Assembly (NCBI GenBank): GCA_002376235.1
Contig: DFNX01000016.1
Coordinates: 868,001 to 932,000, forward strand
Direction: 5' to 3'
Source: Neorhizobium sp. UBA3556
GTDB taxonomy: Bacteria > Pseudomonadota > Alphaproteobacteria > Rhizobiales > Rhizobiaceae
DNA: 64,000 bases
Position numbers and translations under genes: made by a program. The first letter of the stretch is position 1, and each line of letters starts with the position of its first letter. The notes under the pieces are model-generated. The model saw nothing but the letters and a program-made list of their open reading frames with translations, was not told the origin of the DNA and made no database searches. Of this stretch, positions 16,287-25,080 are shown piece by piece.

Positions 16287-17570
16287 ATGAAGCGGTCCAT
16301 CACACTCCTCGCGCTCGCAGCGCCCCTGATGCTCGGCGCGGCCATGCCTCCGCAACGCCCCATGGTGCCAGACCAGAGCGCCAACATCATCGAGATCAAC
16401 GTGATCGATCGTTTCCTCAAGGATACAGGCATCCGCAAGCAATCCGCTTCATCGCAACGCTCGAAACCCCGCACGCGGGTTACACGCAATTCGATACCCA
16501 AACCGCCGCCCCTCGCATCCGTTCCACTGCCGATCCCCAGGCCTGCGGAGGAAGCGCAGACCTCGGTAGCAACCATGCCCGCTCCGCCGGATGCGGCAGA
16601 TGGAGTTGAACGCCCGAAGGTAGAGGCAGAGGAGCAAGCTGCCTCCCCTCAGGCTGCCCCGAAATCGACTGTGACGGAAAAGCCCGCATCCGTTGAAACC
16701 GCCAAACCGGACGAAGCGGCCTCCGCTCCCATCGCACGAAAGCCTACGCAGGAGCCGGCCGCAGCGCCTGTCGTCGAGCAGCCGGCAACCGCCACCGAAC
16801 CGGCCCACGAAGCAGAAGTCCCCAAACCGACACCCAAGCCCGAAACCGATACGGCAGACGGCAAGACCGGAGAGCCGGCAAAGCAGGAAAATACCGCACA
16901 GAAAACCGCGGATGATCAGCCCGCTCAGGCAGAGACGAAACCGGACGGCACCAAACCCGAGGAAGGCGAAACGGAAAAAGCCGAAACGCCGCCTCCCCCG
17001 CCGCTCGTAAAGGAGGATCCGCAGGAACTGCAGGCATGCCTTACAGACCTGAAGGCGATCGGCGCAAAGTTCGAGACGACCGATCCGATCAATGAAGGCA
17101 ATGGCTGCGGCATCGAAAACCCGATCGACGTTGCGGAAGTCCTGCCCGGCGTCGATCTCGGCGGAGCCACCATGCGCTGCAAAACGGCGCTCACCATGGC
17201 CCATTGGCTGAAGGACACGGTCCAGCCCGCCATGACCATCGCCATGCCCGGTCGCAAGATCACCGGCCTTATCCCCGGCTCCACCTACCAGTGCCGCCTC
17301 AGAAACAGCGCCGCAACCGGCAAGATTTCCGAACACGCCCGCGGCAACGCCTATGACGTGGCGGCCTTCAAGCTGGATAACGGCGAGAAGATCGTGATGA
17401 AGCCGCGGATGGAAGATTCGACGCTCGAAGGCGCTTTCCAGCGCACCGCCACCGCCGGCGCCTGCCTGCACTTCACCACCGTCCTGTCACCGGGCAGTGA
17501 CGAGGCGCATGAAGACCATCTCCATCTCGATATCATCGAGCGAAACGGCGGTTATCGTTATTGCCGATAA
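16287..17570 (+). CDS. Extensin-like C-terminal domain protein, exported
   Basis: A 427-residue predicted periplasmic protein. Residues 1-19 are a signal peptide (KRSITLLALAAPLMLGAA). About 50-245 is a long Pro/Glu/Lys/Thr-rich linker, low complexity. About 250-427 is the extensin-like_C domain (CLTDLKAIGAKF, CGIENPIDV, SEHARGNAYDVAAF, HEDHLHLD), with His/Asp residues suggestive of a zinc-peptidase-like fold. A role in cell-wall turnover is inferred. GGAGG lies 11 bases before ATG 16287. It diverges from trpL. Confidence 0.82.
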   Translation: MKRSITLLALAAPLMLGAAMPPQRPMVPDQSANIIEINVIDRFLKDTGIRKQSASSQRSKPRTRVTRNSIPKPPPLASVPLPIPRPAEEAQTSVATMPAPPDAADGVERPKVEAEEQAASPQAAPKSTVTEKPASVETAKPDEAASAPIARKPTQEPAAAPVVEQPATATEPAHEAEVPKPTPKPETDTADGKTGEPAKQENTAQKTADDQPAQAETKPDGTKPEEGETEKAETPPPPPLVKEDPQELQACLTDLKAIGAKFETTDPINEGNGCGIENPIDVAEVLPGVDLGGATMRCKTALTMAHWLKDTVQPAMTIAMPGRKITGLIPGSTYQCRLRNSAATGKISEHARGNAYDVAAFKLDNGEKIVMKPRMEDSTLEGAFQRTATAGACLHFTTVLSPGSDEAHEDHLHLDIIERNGGYRYCR

Positions 17571-17575
17571 CCGCC
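17547..17575. terminator. Hairpin spanning the extensin-like stop codon
   Basis: GGCGGTTATCG/CGATAACCGCC is a perfect 11-bp stem containing the last codons and TAA of the extensin-like gene, facing the end of fhs. There is no T tract; it may act as a shared 3' end signal. Confidence 0.45.
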
Positions 17576-17603
17576 TCCGGTCATGCCGTTCGAAGGTAAG
17601 AAC

Positions 17604-19283
17604 TCAGAACAGACCTTCGATCTGTCCCTCGTCGTTGAGAAAGATCCGCTCGGCGGAAGGAGAGCGCGGCAGGCCCGGCATGGTCATGATCTCGCCGGTA
17701 ATCGCCACGATAAAGCCGGCTCCAGCCGAAAGCCTCACTTCACGCACATGCACGACATGCCCTTCCGGCGCACCGCGCAAGGTTGGGTCGGTCGAGAAGG
17801 AATATTGCGTCTTGGCAATGCACACCGGCAGGTTGCCATAACCCTGCTCTTCCCAGGCCTTCAACTGGTCGCGCACCGCCTTGTCGGCCGTCACTTCGCC
17901 CGCATGATAGATTTTTGAAGCAACCGTCTGGATCTTGTCGAACAGCGGTGTCTCGTCGGGATAGAGCGGCTGGAACTTAGCCTGCCCGCTATCGGCAAGC
18001 TCGACCACCTTATAGGCGAGTTCCTCGATACCCGCCGCGCCTTCGGCCCAGTGACGGCAGACGATCGCATCGGCCCCCAGCCGATCGACATAATCCTTGA
18101 TCGCCGCAATCTCGGCATCCGTATCCGAAATGAAGTGATTGATGGCGACCACCACCGGCACGCCGAACTTGCGCACATTGGCGACATGCCGGCCGAGATT
18201 GGCGCAACCGCGCACCAGCGCCTCGACATTCTCAGCGGAAAGATCTTCCTTCTTCACCCCGCCATTCATCTTCAGCGCCCGGATGGTCGCGACGATGACG
18301 GCCGCATCGGGTTTCAGACCCGCCTGCCGGCATTTGATGTCGAAGAATTTTTCCGCCCCGAGATCCGCCCCGAAACCGGCTTCCGTCACCACATAATCGC
18401 CGAGCTTCAGCGCCGCCTTGGTGGCGATCACCGAATTGCAGCCATGTGCGATATTGGCAAACGGCCCGCCATGCACAAAGGCCGGATTGTTTTCCAGCGT
18501 CTGCACCATGTTCGGCTGCATCGCATCCTTGAGCAGCACGGCCATCGCCTTGTCGGCCTTCAGATCCCGTGCATAGACCGGCGAGCGATCGAACCGGTAA
18601 CCGATGACGATCTGCCCGAGCCGACGCTCAAGATCGGTGAGGTTTTCGGCAAGGCACAGGATCGCCATGACTTCGGAGGCGACCGTAATGTCGAACCCGC
18701 CCTCGCGCGGAAACCCGTTTTTCGCCCCGCCGAGCGACATGACGATTTCGCGCAACGCCCGGTCGTTCATGTCCATCACCCGTCGCCAGGTGATGCGGCG
18801 GATATCGATATTGAGTTCATTGCCCCAATAGACATGATTGTCGATCATTGCCGAAAGCAGGTTATGCGCCGAGGTGATCGCATGGAAATCCCCGGTAAAA
18901 TGAAGGTTGATGTCCTCCATCGGCACGACCTGCGCATAACCACCGCCAGCCGCCCCGCCCTTGACGCCGAAACATGGCCCAAGCGACGGCTCGCGCACGC
19001 AGATGACGGCCTTCTTGCCGATCCGGTTCAACCCGTCACCCAGGCCGACCGTCGTCGTCGTCTTCCCCTCGCCAGCAGGCGTCGGGTTGATCGCGGTGAC
19101 AAGGATCAGCTTGCCGTCCCGTCTGCCCTCCAGTGAGGCAATGAAATCGGCACCGATCTTCGCCTTGTCATGGCCGTATGGAATGAGGTCATCAACCGAA
19201 ATCCCGAGCTTTTCGCCAACCGCCGCAATCGGCAGCTTTTTCGCCGCCCGCGCAATCTCGATATCCGACTTCACATCTGCCAT
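17604..19283 (-). CDS. fhs: Formate-tetrahydrofolate ligase
   Basis: ATP-dependent synthesis of 10-formyl-THF from formate, feeding one-carbon metabolism. It is 559 residues long, as usual for the family. Key motifs: TPAGEGKTTTTVGLGDGL (P-loop), EPSLGPCFGVKGGAAGGGYAQV, HLTGDFHAI-like HFTGDFHAI, and GAGFIVAITGEIMTMPGLP near the end. ATG 19283 follows GAGGGAAGCCAC. It lies downstream of the heme-type receptor on the same strand, but a strong terminator separates them. Confidence 0.97.
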   Translation of the reverse strand: MADVKSDIEIARAAKKLPIAAVGEKLGISVDDLIPYGHDKAKIGADFIASLEGRRDGKLILVTAINPTPAGEGKTTTTVGLGDGLNRIGKKAVICVREPSLGPCFGVKGGAAGGGYAQVVPMEDINLHFTGDFHAITSAHNLLSAMIDNHVYWGNELNIDIRRITWRRVMDMNDRALREIVMSLGGAKNGFPREGGFDITVASEVMAILCLAENLTDLERRLGQIVIGYRFDRSPVYARDLKADKAMAVLLKDAMQPNMVQTLENNPAFVHGGPFANIAHGCNSVIATKAALKLGDYVVTEAGFGADLGAEKFFDIKCRQAGLKPDAAVIVATIRALKMNGGVKKEDLSAENVEALVRGCANLGRHVANVRKFGVPVVVAINHFISDTDAEIAAIKDYVDRLGADAIVCRHWAEGAAGIEELAYKVVELADSGQAKFQPLYPDETPLFDKIQTVASKIYHAGEVTADKAVRDQLKAWEEQGYGNLPVCIAKTQYSFSTDPTLRGAPEGHVVHVREVRLSAGAGFIVAITGEIMTMPGLPRSPSAERIFLNDEGQIEGLF

Positions 19284-19391
19284 GTGGCTTCCCTCTTGGC
19301 GATTTCGTAAGAGCATTTTTGTGCGGCCATGCTTATCGAAACCGGTCCAACCTGTGAATAGCAGGCTCTGAGCGTCCACCGCCGATCCAAA

Positions 19392-19424
19392 GAAAAAGGG
19401 CGACACGATCACTCGCACCGCCCT
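19392..19424 (-). terminator. Terminator after the TonB receptor gene
   Basis: On the minus strand AGGGCGGTGCGA-GTGA-TCGTGTCGCCCT (some G-U pairs) is followed by TTTTTC, an intrinsic terminator 28 bases past the receptor stop codon. It insulates fhs from the iron-regulated receptor. Confidence 0.8.
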
Positions 19425-19451
19425 CGACTGGAGATTTTGAAAGACTAGCGA

Positions 19452-21710
19452 TCAGAACCGCTGGGTCAGAGAGATTTTGAACGAGCGGCCCGGCTCGGAA
19501 TAGAAATCGGGACGAGAAGCCGTTCCACTTGTCGGATTGAGATCTCTCACTCCCACAGCATTCCAATACTTCTTGTCAAAGATATTGTAGACGCCGGCTT
19601 GAATGCGAAGCCCCTTCACCTGCTCAGGTTCCCACCAGCCAGTCAGGTTGGCGATACCATAACCGGGCGCATCGTAGGTGGTCGCGTCATTGTCGTTGCG
19701 CATATGTGCCGAAAACACGCCAGTCAGATCAGTTCCCCAGGTCCCCTGCGTATAACCAACACCAAGAATTGCCTTGAACGGTGCAACGGTGCGGATGAAC
19801 TCATTTGTCTCCATATCCTTGCCGTAGGAATAGGCAAGCGAACCGCTCAGATTGAAACCATTGGCGAAATCCTTGCGAGCGCGAAGTTCGACACCCGAGA
19901 TCTGAACCTTGTCGAGATTACGATAGGTGAAGAGATTGCCATCGCCGAAAGGAGGAAATGGATTGGGAAACAACGGCGTCGTCGTGTCGTATTCGTCAAT
20001 GAAGTTTTTATACCTGTTGTGGAAAAGCGTGAGCTTCGCGGTGAGATCAGCCGTCGTGTAGGTAGCACCGATCTCAAATCCGTTAGACGTCTCCGGCTTC
20101 AGGTCCGGATTGCCGACAGAAGCATAACCGAAGGACGGGTTGCTGAAGTTGAGATACAGTTCGTTGACGGTAGGGGCGCGGAAGCCCATCGACCACTGTG
20201 AGAAAAGCTGCACTTCAGGCGTAAGGTCATAAGTCGCAAGCAATTTGGGAGAAAGACGTACGCCGTCCTGCCCTGGCGGCAGACCGAATATGCCACTACC
20301 CGCATTCTCGTCGAAGCCCCTGGATCGCTTGGGATCGTAGTCATACCAGTCGAAACGGACGCCTGGCGTCAGTGCAAAACCAGTCTCACCAAAGCTGATT
20401 TCATCTTCAAGATAGAGACCAACCTTTCGGCTATCCACATCAGGGAAGTCACCCTGCGAGAAAGTAGCGGCACTTGCAGGCGCCACAGTCAGATAGCTGG
20501 TGGTGTTAGAAATCGAGGCAAGGCCGCCGAAACGGAGTTCATGATCAAGATAGCCGGTATCGAAGTGCGAGATGAACCCACCGGTTATACCGAAAGCGCT
20601 TTCTTCCATGTCATTGTCGCGCAGATAGTAAGCACCGCTGTTACGCGTACCTTCTGATCCGGCATTCTTGCCCAGTCGCTGCCAGTAAAGGGTCAACGCA
20701 GCCGCATCGATAAGGCCACCGGCTTCAGGAGCCTGATATTCATAGTCGATTGAAACGCGCTCACGGCGGGTATCATCGTAACCGTCATAATCATTTGGAT
20801 TGAAGTCGGTCGGAAGCGCGGTACCCGCGTGAGACTTAAGTTCAGTATCGGTGCGGAGGTCGAAACGTTCTGCGGTAACGCCAATGCGGTGACCGCCTTC
20901 GATATCCTGGCGCACCTTGAACAAGAGGTTGTTCTGGTCGACATCTGCTGGGTTCGCTTCGGTCCGCCCTGTGTCTCCGCGACCAAGGCCTCCTCTGTCG
21001 CCTTCATTCTTTCGCTCTTGGCCTTTTTTCAAGCCGCCTTGGAAGAGGATCGAAGTATTTTCAATCTTCTTCGCAACAGCCACAGACCCGCCGAAACTGT
21101 TGTTCGTGCCGTCAAATGTGAGTTTGGCGACCCCGCCCCAATCTTTCCCTTCACCGATCAGATCTTCGGGCTCCAAGGTACGAAGAACAAGGGCGCCTCC
21201 GAGAGCACCATTACCAATTCGGCTGGAATCAGCTCCGCGCACCACATCAATCGACGACAACGATGAAAGGTCAAAACTGTCGTTACCGTCGCTGATGCCG
21301 GTCGTTGGCGACTGCGATCCAGAACGTGCATCATTGCTCAGGAACGGAATGGGAATGTTATCAACGAGGGTCGTTATGCGAGGTCCACCTAGACCTCGAA
21401 TGAACAGACCACCGGGCATGCCCGGGCGGCTCTCGACATAATCGACACCGGGCTCAGTCGTATTGCCAAGATCCTGGATGCTGTTGATTTCTTTCTTCGC
21501 AATATCATCCGCCGTAGTCGTGCTCGCAAGCGGCGTCGCAGCCGCAGGATCCCCCGCCTTCACCCGCGTCCCCTTAAGCGTGATAGGCCTCAATGTTGTC
21601 CCGCTCGGCTCGGTGGTCGCAGCATCCTGAGCAGAAGCTTCGGCAGCAACGGAAAGCAGCGCAAGCGCGGTGCAGGTGGTGAGGATCGATCGCAGACGCC
21701 GGCTGGCCAT
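19452..21710 (-). CDS. TonB-dependent heme/hemoglobin-type outer membrane receptor
   Basis: A 752-residue outer-membrane barrel, probably a ShmR/HmuR-like heme importer. Signal peptide about 1-27 (ending ASAQDA), TonB-box-like LRPITLKG near 38, plug about 55-170 (GLFIRGLGGPRITTLVDN, SIDVVRGADSSRIGNGALGG), then the barrel ending in KISLTQRF with C-terminal Phe. The heme-receptor FRAP and NPDL motifs are both present (GFRAPTVNELYL, GNPDLKPE). The histidine many heme receptors carry between them is not seen. ATG 21710 has AGGGA upstream. Two TGA-N9-TCA boxes in its promoter predict iron control. Confidence 0.87.
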   Translation of the reverse strand: MASRRLRSILTTCTALALLSVAAEASAQDAATTEPSGTTLRPITLKGTRVKAGDPAAATPLASTTTADDIAKKEINSIQDLGNTTEPGVDYVESRPGMPGGLFIRGLGGPRITTLVDNIPIPFLSNDARSGSQSPTTGISDGNDSFDLSSLSSIDVVRGADSSRIGNGALGGALVLRTLEPEDLIGEGKDWGGVAKLTFDGTNNSFGGSVAVAKKIENTSILFQGGLKKGQERKNEGDRGGLGRGDTGRTEANPADVDQNNLLFKVRQDIEGGHRIGVTAERFDLRTDTELKSHAGTALPTDFNPNDYDGYDDTRRERVSIDYEYQAPEAGGLIDAAALTLYWQRLGKNAGSEGTRNSGAYYLRDNDMEESAFGITGGFISHFDTGYLDHELRFGGLASISNTTSYLTVAPASAATFSQGDFPDVDSRKVGLYLEDEISFGETGFALTPGVRFDWYDYDPKRSRGFDENAGSGIFGLPPGQDGVRLSPKLLATYDLTPEVQLFSQWSMGFRAPTVNELYLNFSNPSFGYASVGNPDLKPETSNGFEIGATYTTADLTAKLTLFHNRYKNFIDEYDTTTPLFPNPFPPFGDGNLFTYRNLDKVQISGVELRARKDFANGFNLSGSLAYSYGKDMETNEFIRTVAPFKAILGVGYTQGTWGTDLTGVFSAHMRNDNDATTYDAPGYGIANLTGWWEPEQVKGLRIQAGVYNIFDKKYWNAVGVRDLNPTSGTASRPDFYSEPGRSFKISLTQRF

Positions 21711-21841
21711 AACTGTCCCTTTTATATGGCCGCACGCCACCTACCTCGCGCAAAAGCACGATGGCGAAAGCTGGCCTAGTTAAATTTCGTCAAAAATGTG
21801 GCAGGAGGCAGAAACCGCCTTATTCATGCCATTAGAAAACA

Positions 21842-21856
21842 TGACTCTCGTTGTCA
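21842..21856. promoter_or_regulatory. Iron-responsive (IRO/RirA-type) box 1
   Basis: TGA-CTCTCGTTG-TCA matches the IRO consensus TGA-N9-TCA exactly. It lies 132 bases upstream of the receptor start and is the nearer of two boxes. RirA is the iron-sulfur repressor that uses such sites in rhizobia; its gene is not in the window. Confidence 0.7.
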
Positions 21857-21863
21857 ATTATTA

Positions 21864-21888
21864 AAACATGACGGGATGAATCATGTTT
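21864..21888. promoter_or_regulatory. Iron-responsive (IRO/RirA-type) box 2, extended palindrome
   Basis: AAACATGA and TCATGTTT form a perfect 8-bp inverted repeat around nine bases, with TGA-CGGGATGAA-TCA at its core. The arm sequence AAACATGAC is repeated just upstream next to box 1. It sits between the receptor and the divergent UPF0114 gene and could control both. Confidence 0.75.
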
Positions 21889-22001
21889 CTGTGAACTGTG
21901 CCAAGTGATTAAAATGCAACAAAGCTTGGTGCCTCCGGTCTTGCCGGAACCACCTCTGGCCTATTATGTGATGCACCCCTGATTAAGCCGGAGAACATTA
22001 A

Positions 22002-22535
22002 ATGAAATCGCTGGAACTGCTGGTCGAGAAGATCATTCTCTCGAGCCGCTGGCTGTTGGTCGTCTTTTATATGGGCCTCGTGGCCGCGCTGGCGGTCTAT
22101 GCGCTTTCCTTTGCCTTCAAGTTCTGGAAGATCGCCAAGGATGTGTTCACGCTTGACGAAGCCGAGATGATCCTCGCCATGCTCGGGCTGATCGATGCAG
22201 CGCTGGTTGCAAGCCTCATCGTCATGGTGATGATCTCGGGTTACGAAAACTTCGTCAGCCGGTTTGATGAGGCCGAAGCGGACGTTTCCTTCCTCGGCAA
22301 GCTCGATGCCGGCAGCCTCAAGATCAAGGTCGCCTCCTCGATCGTCGCAATTTCGTCGATCCATCTTTTGCAGATCTTCCTCAACGCCAACCAATACACC
22401 GATGCGAAGCTGATGTGGTACACCATCATCCACCTCGCCTTCGTCGTATCGGCCGTCATGCTCGGCTGGCTGGAACGCATCATGGCCGCCGCCAAGGCCG
22501 ACAAGAACGAAGCCAAACAGGAAGCGCATCTTTGA
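22002..22535 (+). CDS. UPF0114/TIGR00645 membrane protein (YqhA-like)
   Basis: A 177-residue inner-membrane protein of unknown function with four predicted helices (about 15-37, 55-80, 105-128, 135-155). MKSLELLVEKIILSSRWLLV and LIDAALVASLIVMVMISGYENFVSRF are diagnostic of the family. It is divergent from the heme-type receptor and shares the region with the two iron boxes, so iron-dependent expression is plausible but inferred. Confidence 0.88.
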   Translation: MKSLELLVEKIILSSRWLLVVFYMGLVAALAVYALSFAFKFWKIAKDVFTLDEAEMILAMLGLIDAALVASLIVMVMISGYENFVSRFDEAEADVSFLGKLDAGSLKIKVASSIVAISSIHLLQIFLNANQYTDAKLMWYTIIHLAFVVSAVMLGWLERIMAAAKADKNEAKQEAHL

Positions 22536-22652
22536 TGCGTTCCGCAGCCTTCAATCAGGGGGAATTGGAGGCTGTCGGCAGCGCTTGAACGGTAATAATC
22601 GAATAGTAATTCATGTCGCTTATCAGGTGCCTGGACTTCACCGGAGAATGAC

Positions 22653-23987
22653 ATGACCGTAGGCCGCGAGAATTTGCTTTCCATCCACGGACTGCGCCTG
22701 CAGCAGGGGGAAAGAATACTTCTCGTCGAGGATTCCGTAGCGCTGTCGACGCTTCTGACCCAGCGTCTGGAAGAGGAAACCGGCGCGATCGTCACGCGCT
22801 GCGGCTCTCTCGTGCAAGCGCGCAAGAACATCGCCGAAGGCAAGTTCCTGCTCGCCTTGACCGGCCTCAACCTCCCAGACGCACCGAATGGCGAGATCCT
22901 CGACCTTTTGGTGGAGAAGAAGATCCCGACGATCGTCTTCACGGCTATGTTCGACGCAGAGACCCGAGAGCGCTGCACCGGCAAGAAGATCGTCGACTAT
23001 ATCGTCAAGGACGGGACAAAAACGGTCGACAAGGTCGTTCAGACCGTCAGCCGCATCATCGCCAACAGCGCCCACAAGATCCTCGTTGTCGATGATGCCC
23101 GCACCGCCCGTTCAGAACTCGTGGAAATTCTCATACGCCAGAATTTTCAGGTTCTTGAAGCCCGGTCTGGCCGGCAGGCGCTGGAAATACTGACAGCGGA
23201 CGAGACGATCGATATCGTTATCACCGACTATCATATGGCAGATATGGATGGCTACGAACTCACGCGCCGCATCCGCCAGTCTCGCAATTCGGAACAGCTT
23301 CGCATCATCGGCATCTCCTCGTCCTCCGATCGGCTCCTGTCTGCAAGCTTCCTCAAGGCCGGTGCGTCGGATTTCATCTATCGCCCCTTCGTGCATGAAG
23401 AACTCAAGTGCCGGATCGACAACAATGTCGAAACGCTGGCGCAGCTCAATCATCTTCGCCGTCTGGCGGAACGGGACTATCTGACTGGCCTTGCAAACCG
23501 GCGCCATTTCTTCTCGACCATGCGGCTGCATGGCAAGCAGGCCATGAGCGGTTCAATCGCCCTCCTTGATATCGACCATTTCAAGACGGTGAACGATACC
23601 TACGGACATGATGCAGGCGATGCGGTGCTTCAGGCGATCTCGACGGTCATGGCGGATATGTGCGTGCCCGCAAAACACATCCCCGCCCGCATCGGTGGCG
23701 AGGAGTTCGCAATCTACCTCAATCATCTGGACGCATTTCAGGCGCACTCGTTCTGCGAGGAGTTGCGCAACAGCATCGGCGGACTTTCGATCGAGGTCGG
23801 CAACCGGTCGATCTCGGCAACCATATCGATCGGCGTCGTTGAATTCGAACCGGACGAAACCTTCGAAAACCAGCTCAACGCCGCCGATCAGCTTCTTTAT
23901 CTCGCCAAGGCCAAGGGCAGAAACCGGGTCTATTCCACGCTCACCATCCCTGAAGCGATTACACCGACTGCATCGGCCGAAAATTGA
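22653..23987 (+). CDS. PleD-like response regulator with diguanylate cyclase domain
   Basis: A 444-residue cytosolic protein with two receiver domains (about 20-135 and 140-260) and a GGDEF domain (about 275-435; RIGGEEF near 346-352, active type). The first receiver reads LALTGLNLPD, with Gly71 where the phospho-accepting Asp of LALxDLNLPD is expected. The second keeps Asp in DIVITDYHMADMDG, though its usual Lys-Pro reads Arg-Pro (YRPF). So only the second receiver is likely phosphorylated, the first acting as an adaptor. GGAGAA precedes ATG 22653. No histidine kinase is adjacent. Confidence 0.9.
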   Translation: MTVGRENLLSIHGLRLQQGERILLVEDSVALSTLLTQRLEEETGAIVTRCGSLVQARKNIAEGKFLLALTGLNLPDAPNGEILDLLVEKKIPTIVFTAMFDAETRERCTGKKIVDYIVKDGTKTVDKVVQTVSRIIANSAHKILVVDDARTARSELVEILIRQNFQVLEARSGRQALEILTADETIDIVITDYHMADMDGYELTRRIRQSRNSEQLRIIGISSSSDRLLSASFLKAGASDFIYRPFVHEELKCRIDNNVETLAQLNHLRRLAERDYLTGLANRRHFFSTMRLHGKQAMSGSIALLDIDHFKTVNDTYGHDAGDAVLQAISTVMADMCVPAKHIPARIGGEEFAIYLNHLDAFQAHSFCEELRNSIGGLSIEVGNRSISATISIGVVEFEPDETFENQLNAADQLLYLAKAKGRNRVYSTLTIPEAITPTASAEN

Positions 23988-24202
23988 CAAGGACGAACGC
24001 GAGCTTGCTCGGATTGGGCGGGCCCGTCATCCGCCGCCGAACCGTCCGTCGGGCGGCCTAACCACCGGCATGAAACTCCGATTCCGCTACAGTCGACCGA
24101 GATTCGACAGCCTCATGTTTGCACTGCGACAGAAAATGACGTTTTGAGCTTATTTCGCCGACATTGGCATTTGCCCGTAAGCCACTGAAATCAAATAATT
24201 AA

Positions 24203-24219
24203 CATGATTATATATCATG
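24203..24219. promoter_or_regulatory. Palindrome upstream of the LuxR gene
   Basis: CATGAT-TATAT-ATCATG lies about 100 bases before the LuxR start, in an AT-rich 333-base gap (23988-24320) that otherwise holds only a weak GC hairpin after the PleD-like gene. It could be a regulator site or part of a promoter. Confidence 0.35.
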
Positions 24220-24320
24220 AAAACTGTTAACTACTGGATTTTTTAGGTGTTTCTTCTGGCTATTCACCGTAAGTCGTATATTTATTAACAATAACATAGC
24301 TCTTTGAACCCGAAAAACTG

Positions 24321-25046
24321 ATGATAACTCACGAGCGGCAATCAGTGCTGAACAGCGAGATATCTGCGGCTCAGTCGCAAGAAGGCCTATTCTTGGCCTT
24401 GCGACGGGTAACGCATGAATTCAGCCTGCAGCACGTTACGTTGCTGTCGCTTACCAATCCGGATGAGAAATTTCTGTCGCGGATGATTTTGCAGAGCAGC
24501 ATTCCCGAGGCCTATTTTGCGGAATTCGACCGAAAGCGACTTCTGCCGAAATGCGCCCTCGCCGATATCATCCTGCAGTCGAAATTACCGTTCTGTTGGT
24601 CGATTGGCGACCCTCGTCCTACCCGCCCCTTCGCGGTTGATAGCGGCATTGAAGATCTCCAACGACGATACGGATTGATCACCAGCGTCGCGATGACACT
24701 CCACTCCATCGAAGGCGAATGTTTCATCATGCGTTTCGATGGCGCCCGCCCCCGCCTCACCCAGGTCGAACTGAACGAGATCGGCATGATTATCCTGCAT
24801 GCCTTCGGCATGTTCGAGAAAATCAGGCGCAACGAGCGCCAGGCCGCCCCGTCTCCCTTGACAGTTCGTGAACTCGAAGTGGTCCGCTGGACAGCACAGG
24901 GCAAAACATCCGTCGAGATCGGCCGGATATTGACGCTCTCCGATCACACCGTGAACGCCTACATGACCAATGCCATCAAGAAGCTTGATTGCGTCAACCG
25001 GACGCAGCTTGTGGCAAAGGCGCTGAGGCTTAGACTTATCGCCTGA
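24321..25046 (+). CDS. LuxR-family regulator (solo, degenerate autoinducer domain)
   Basis: A 241-residue regulator. The C-terminal LuxR helix-turn-helix (about 175-235) is intact: LTVRELEVVRWTAQGKTSVEIG followed by HTVNAYMTNAIKKL. The N-terminal 165 residues align loosely with autoinducer-binding domains but lack the Trp/Tyr/Asp-Pro residues that hold acyl-homoserine lactones (IPEAYFAEF...PKCALAD). No LuxI-type synthase is present. It may bind another ligand. No clear ribosome-binding site precedes ATG 24321. Confidence 0.85.
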   Translation: MITHERQSVLNSEISAAQSQEGLFLALRRVTHEFSLQHVTLLSLTNPDEKFLSRMILQSSIPEAYFAEFDRKRLLPKCALADIILQSKLPFCWSIGDPRPTRPFAVDSGIEDLQRRYGLITSVAMTLHSIEGECFIMRFDGARPRLTQVELNEIGMIILHAFGMFEKIRRNERQAAPSPLTVRELEVVRWTAQGKTSVEIGRILTLSDHTVNAYMTNAIKKLDCVNRTQLVAKALRLRLIA

Positions 25047-25080
25047 ATTCAAGACAGCCCCGGCTGGAGATCATCTGAAA

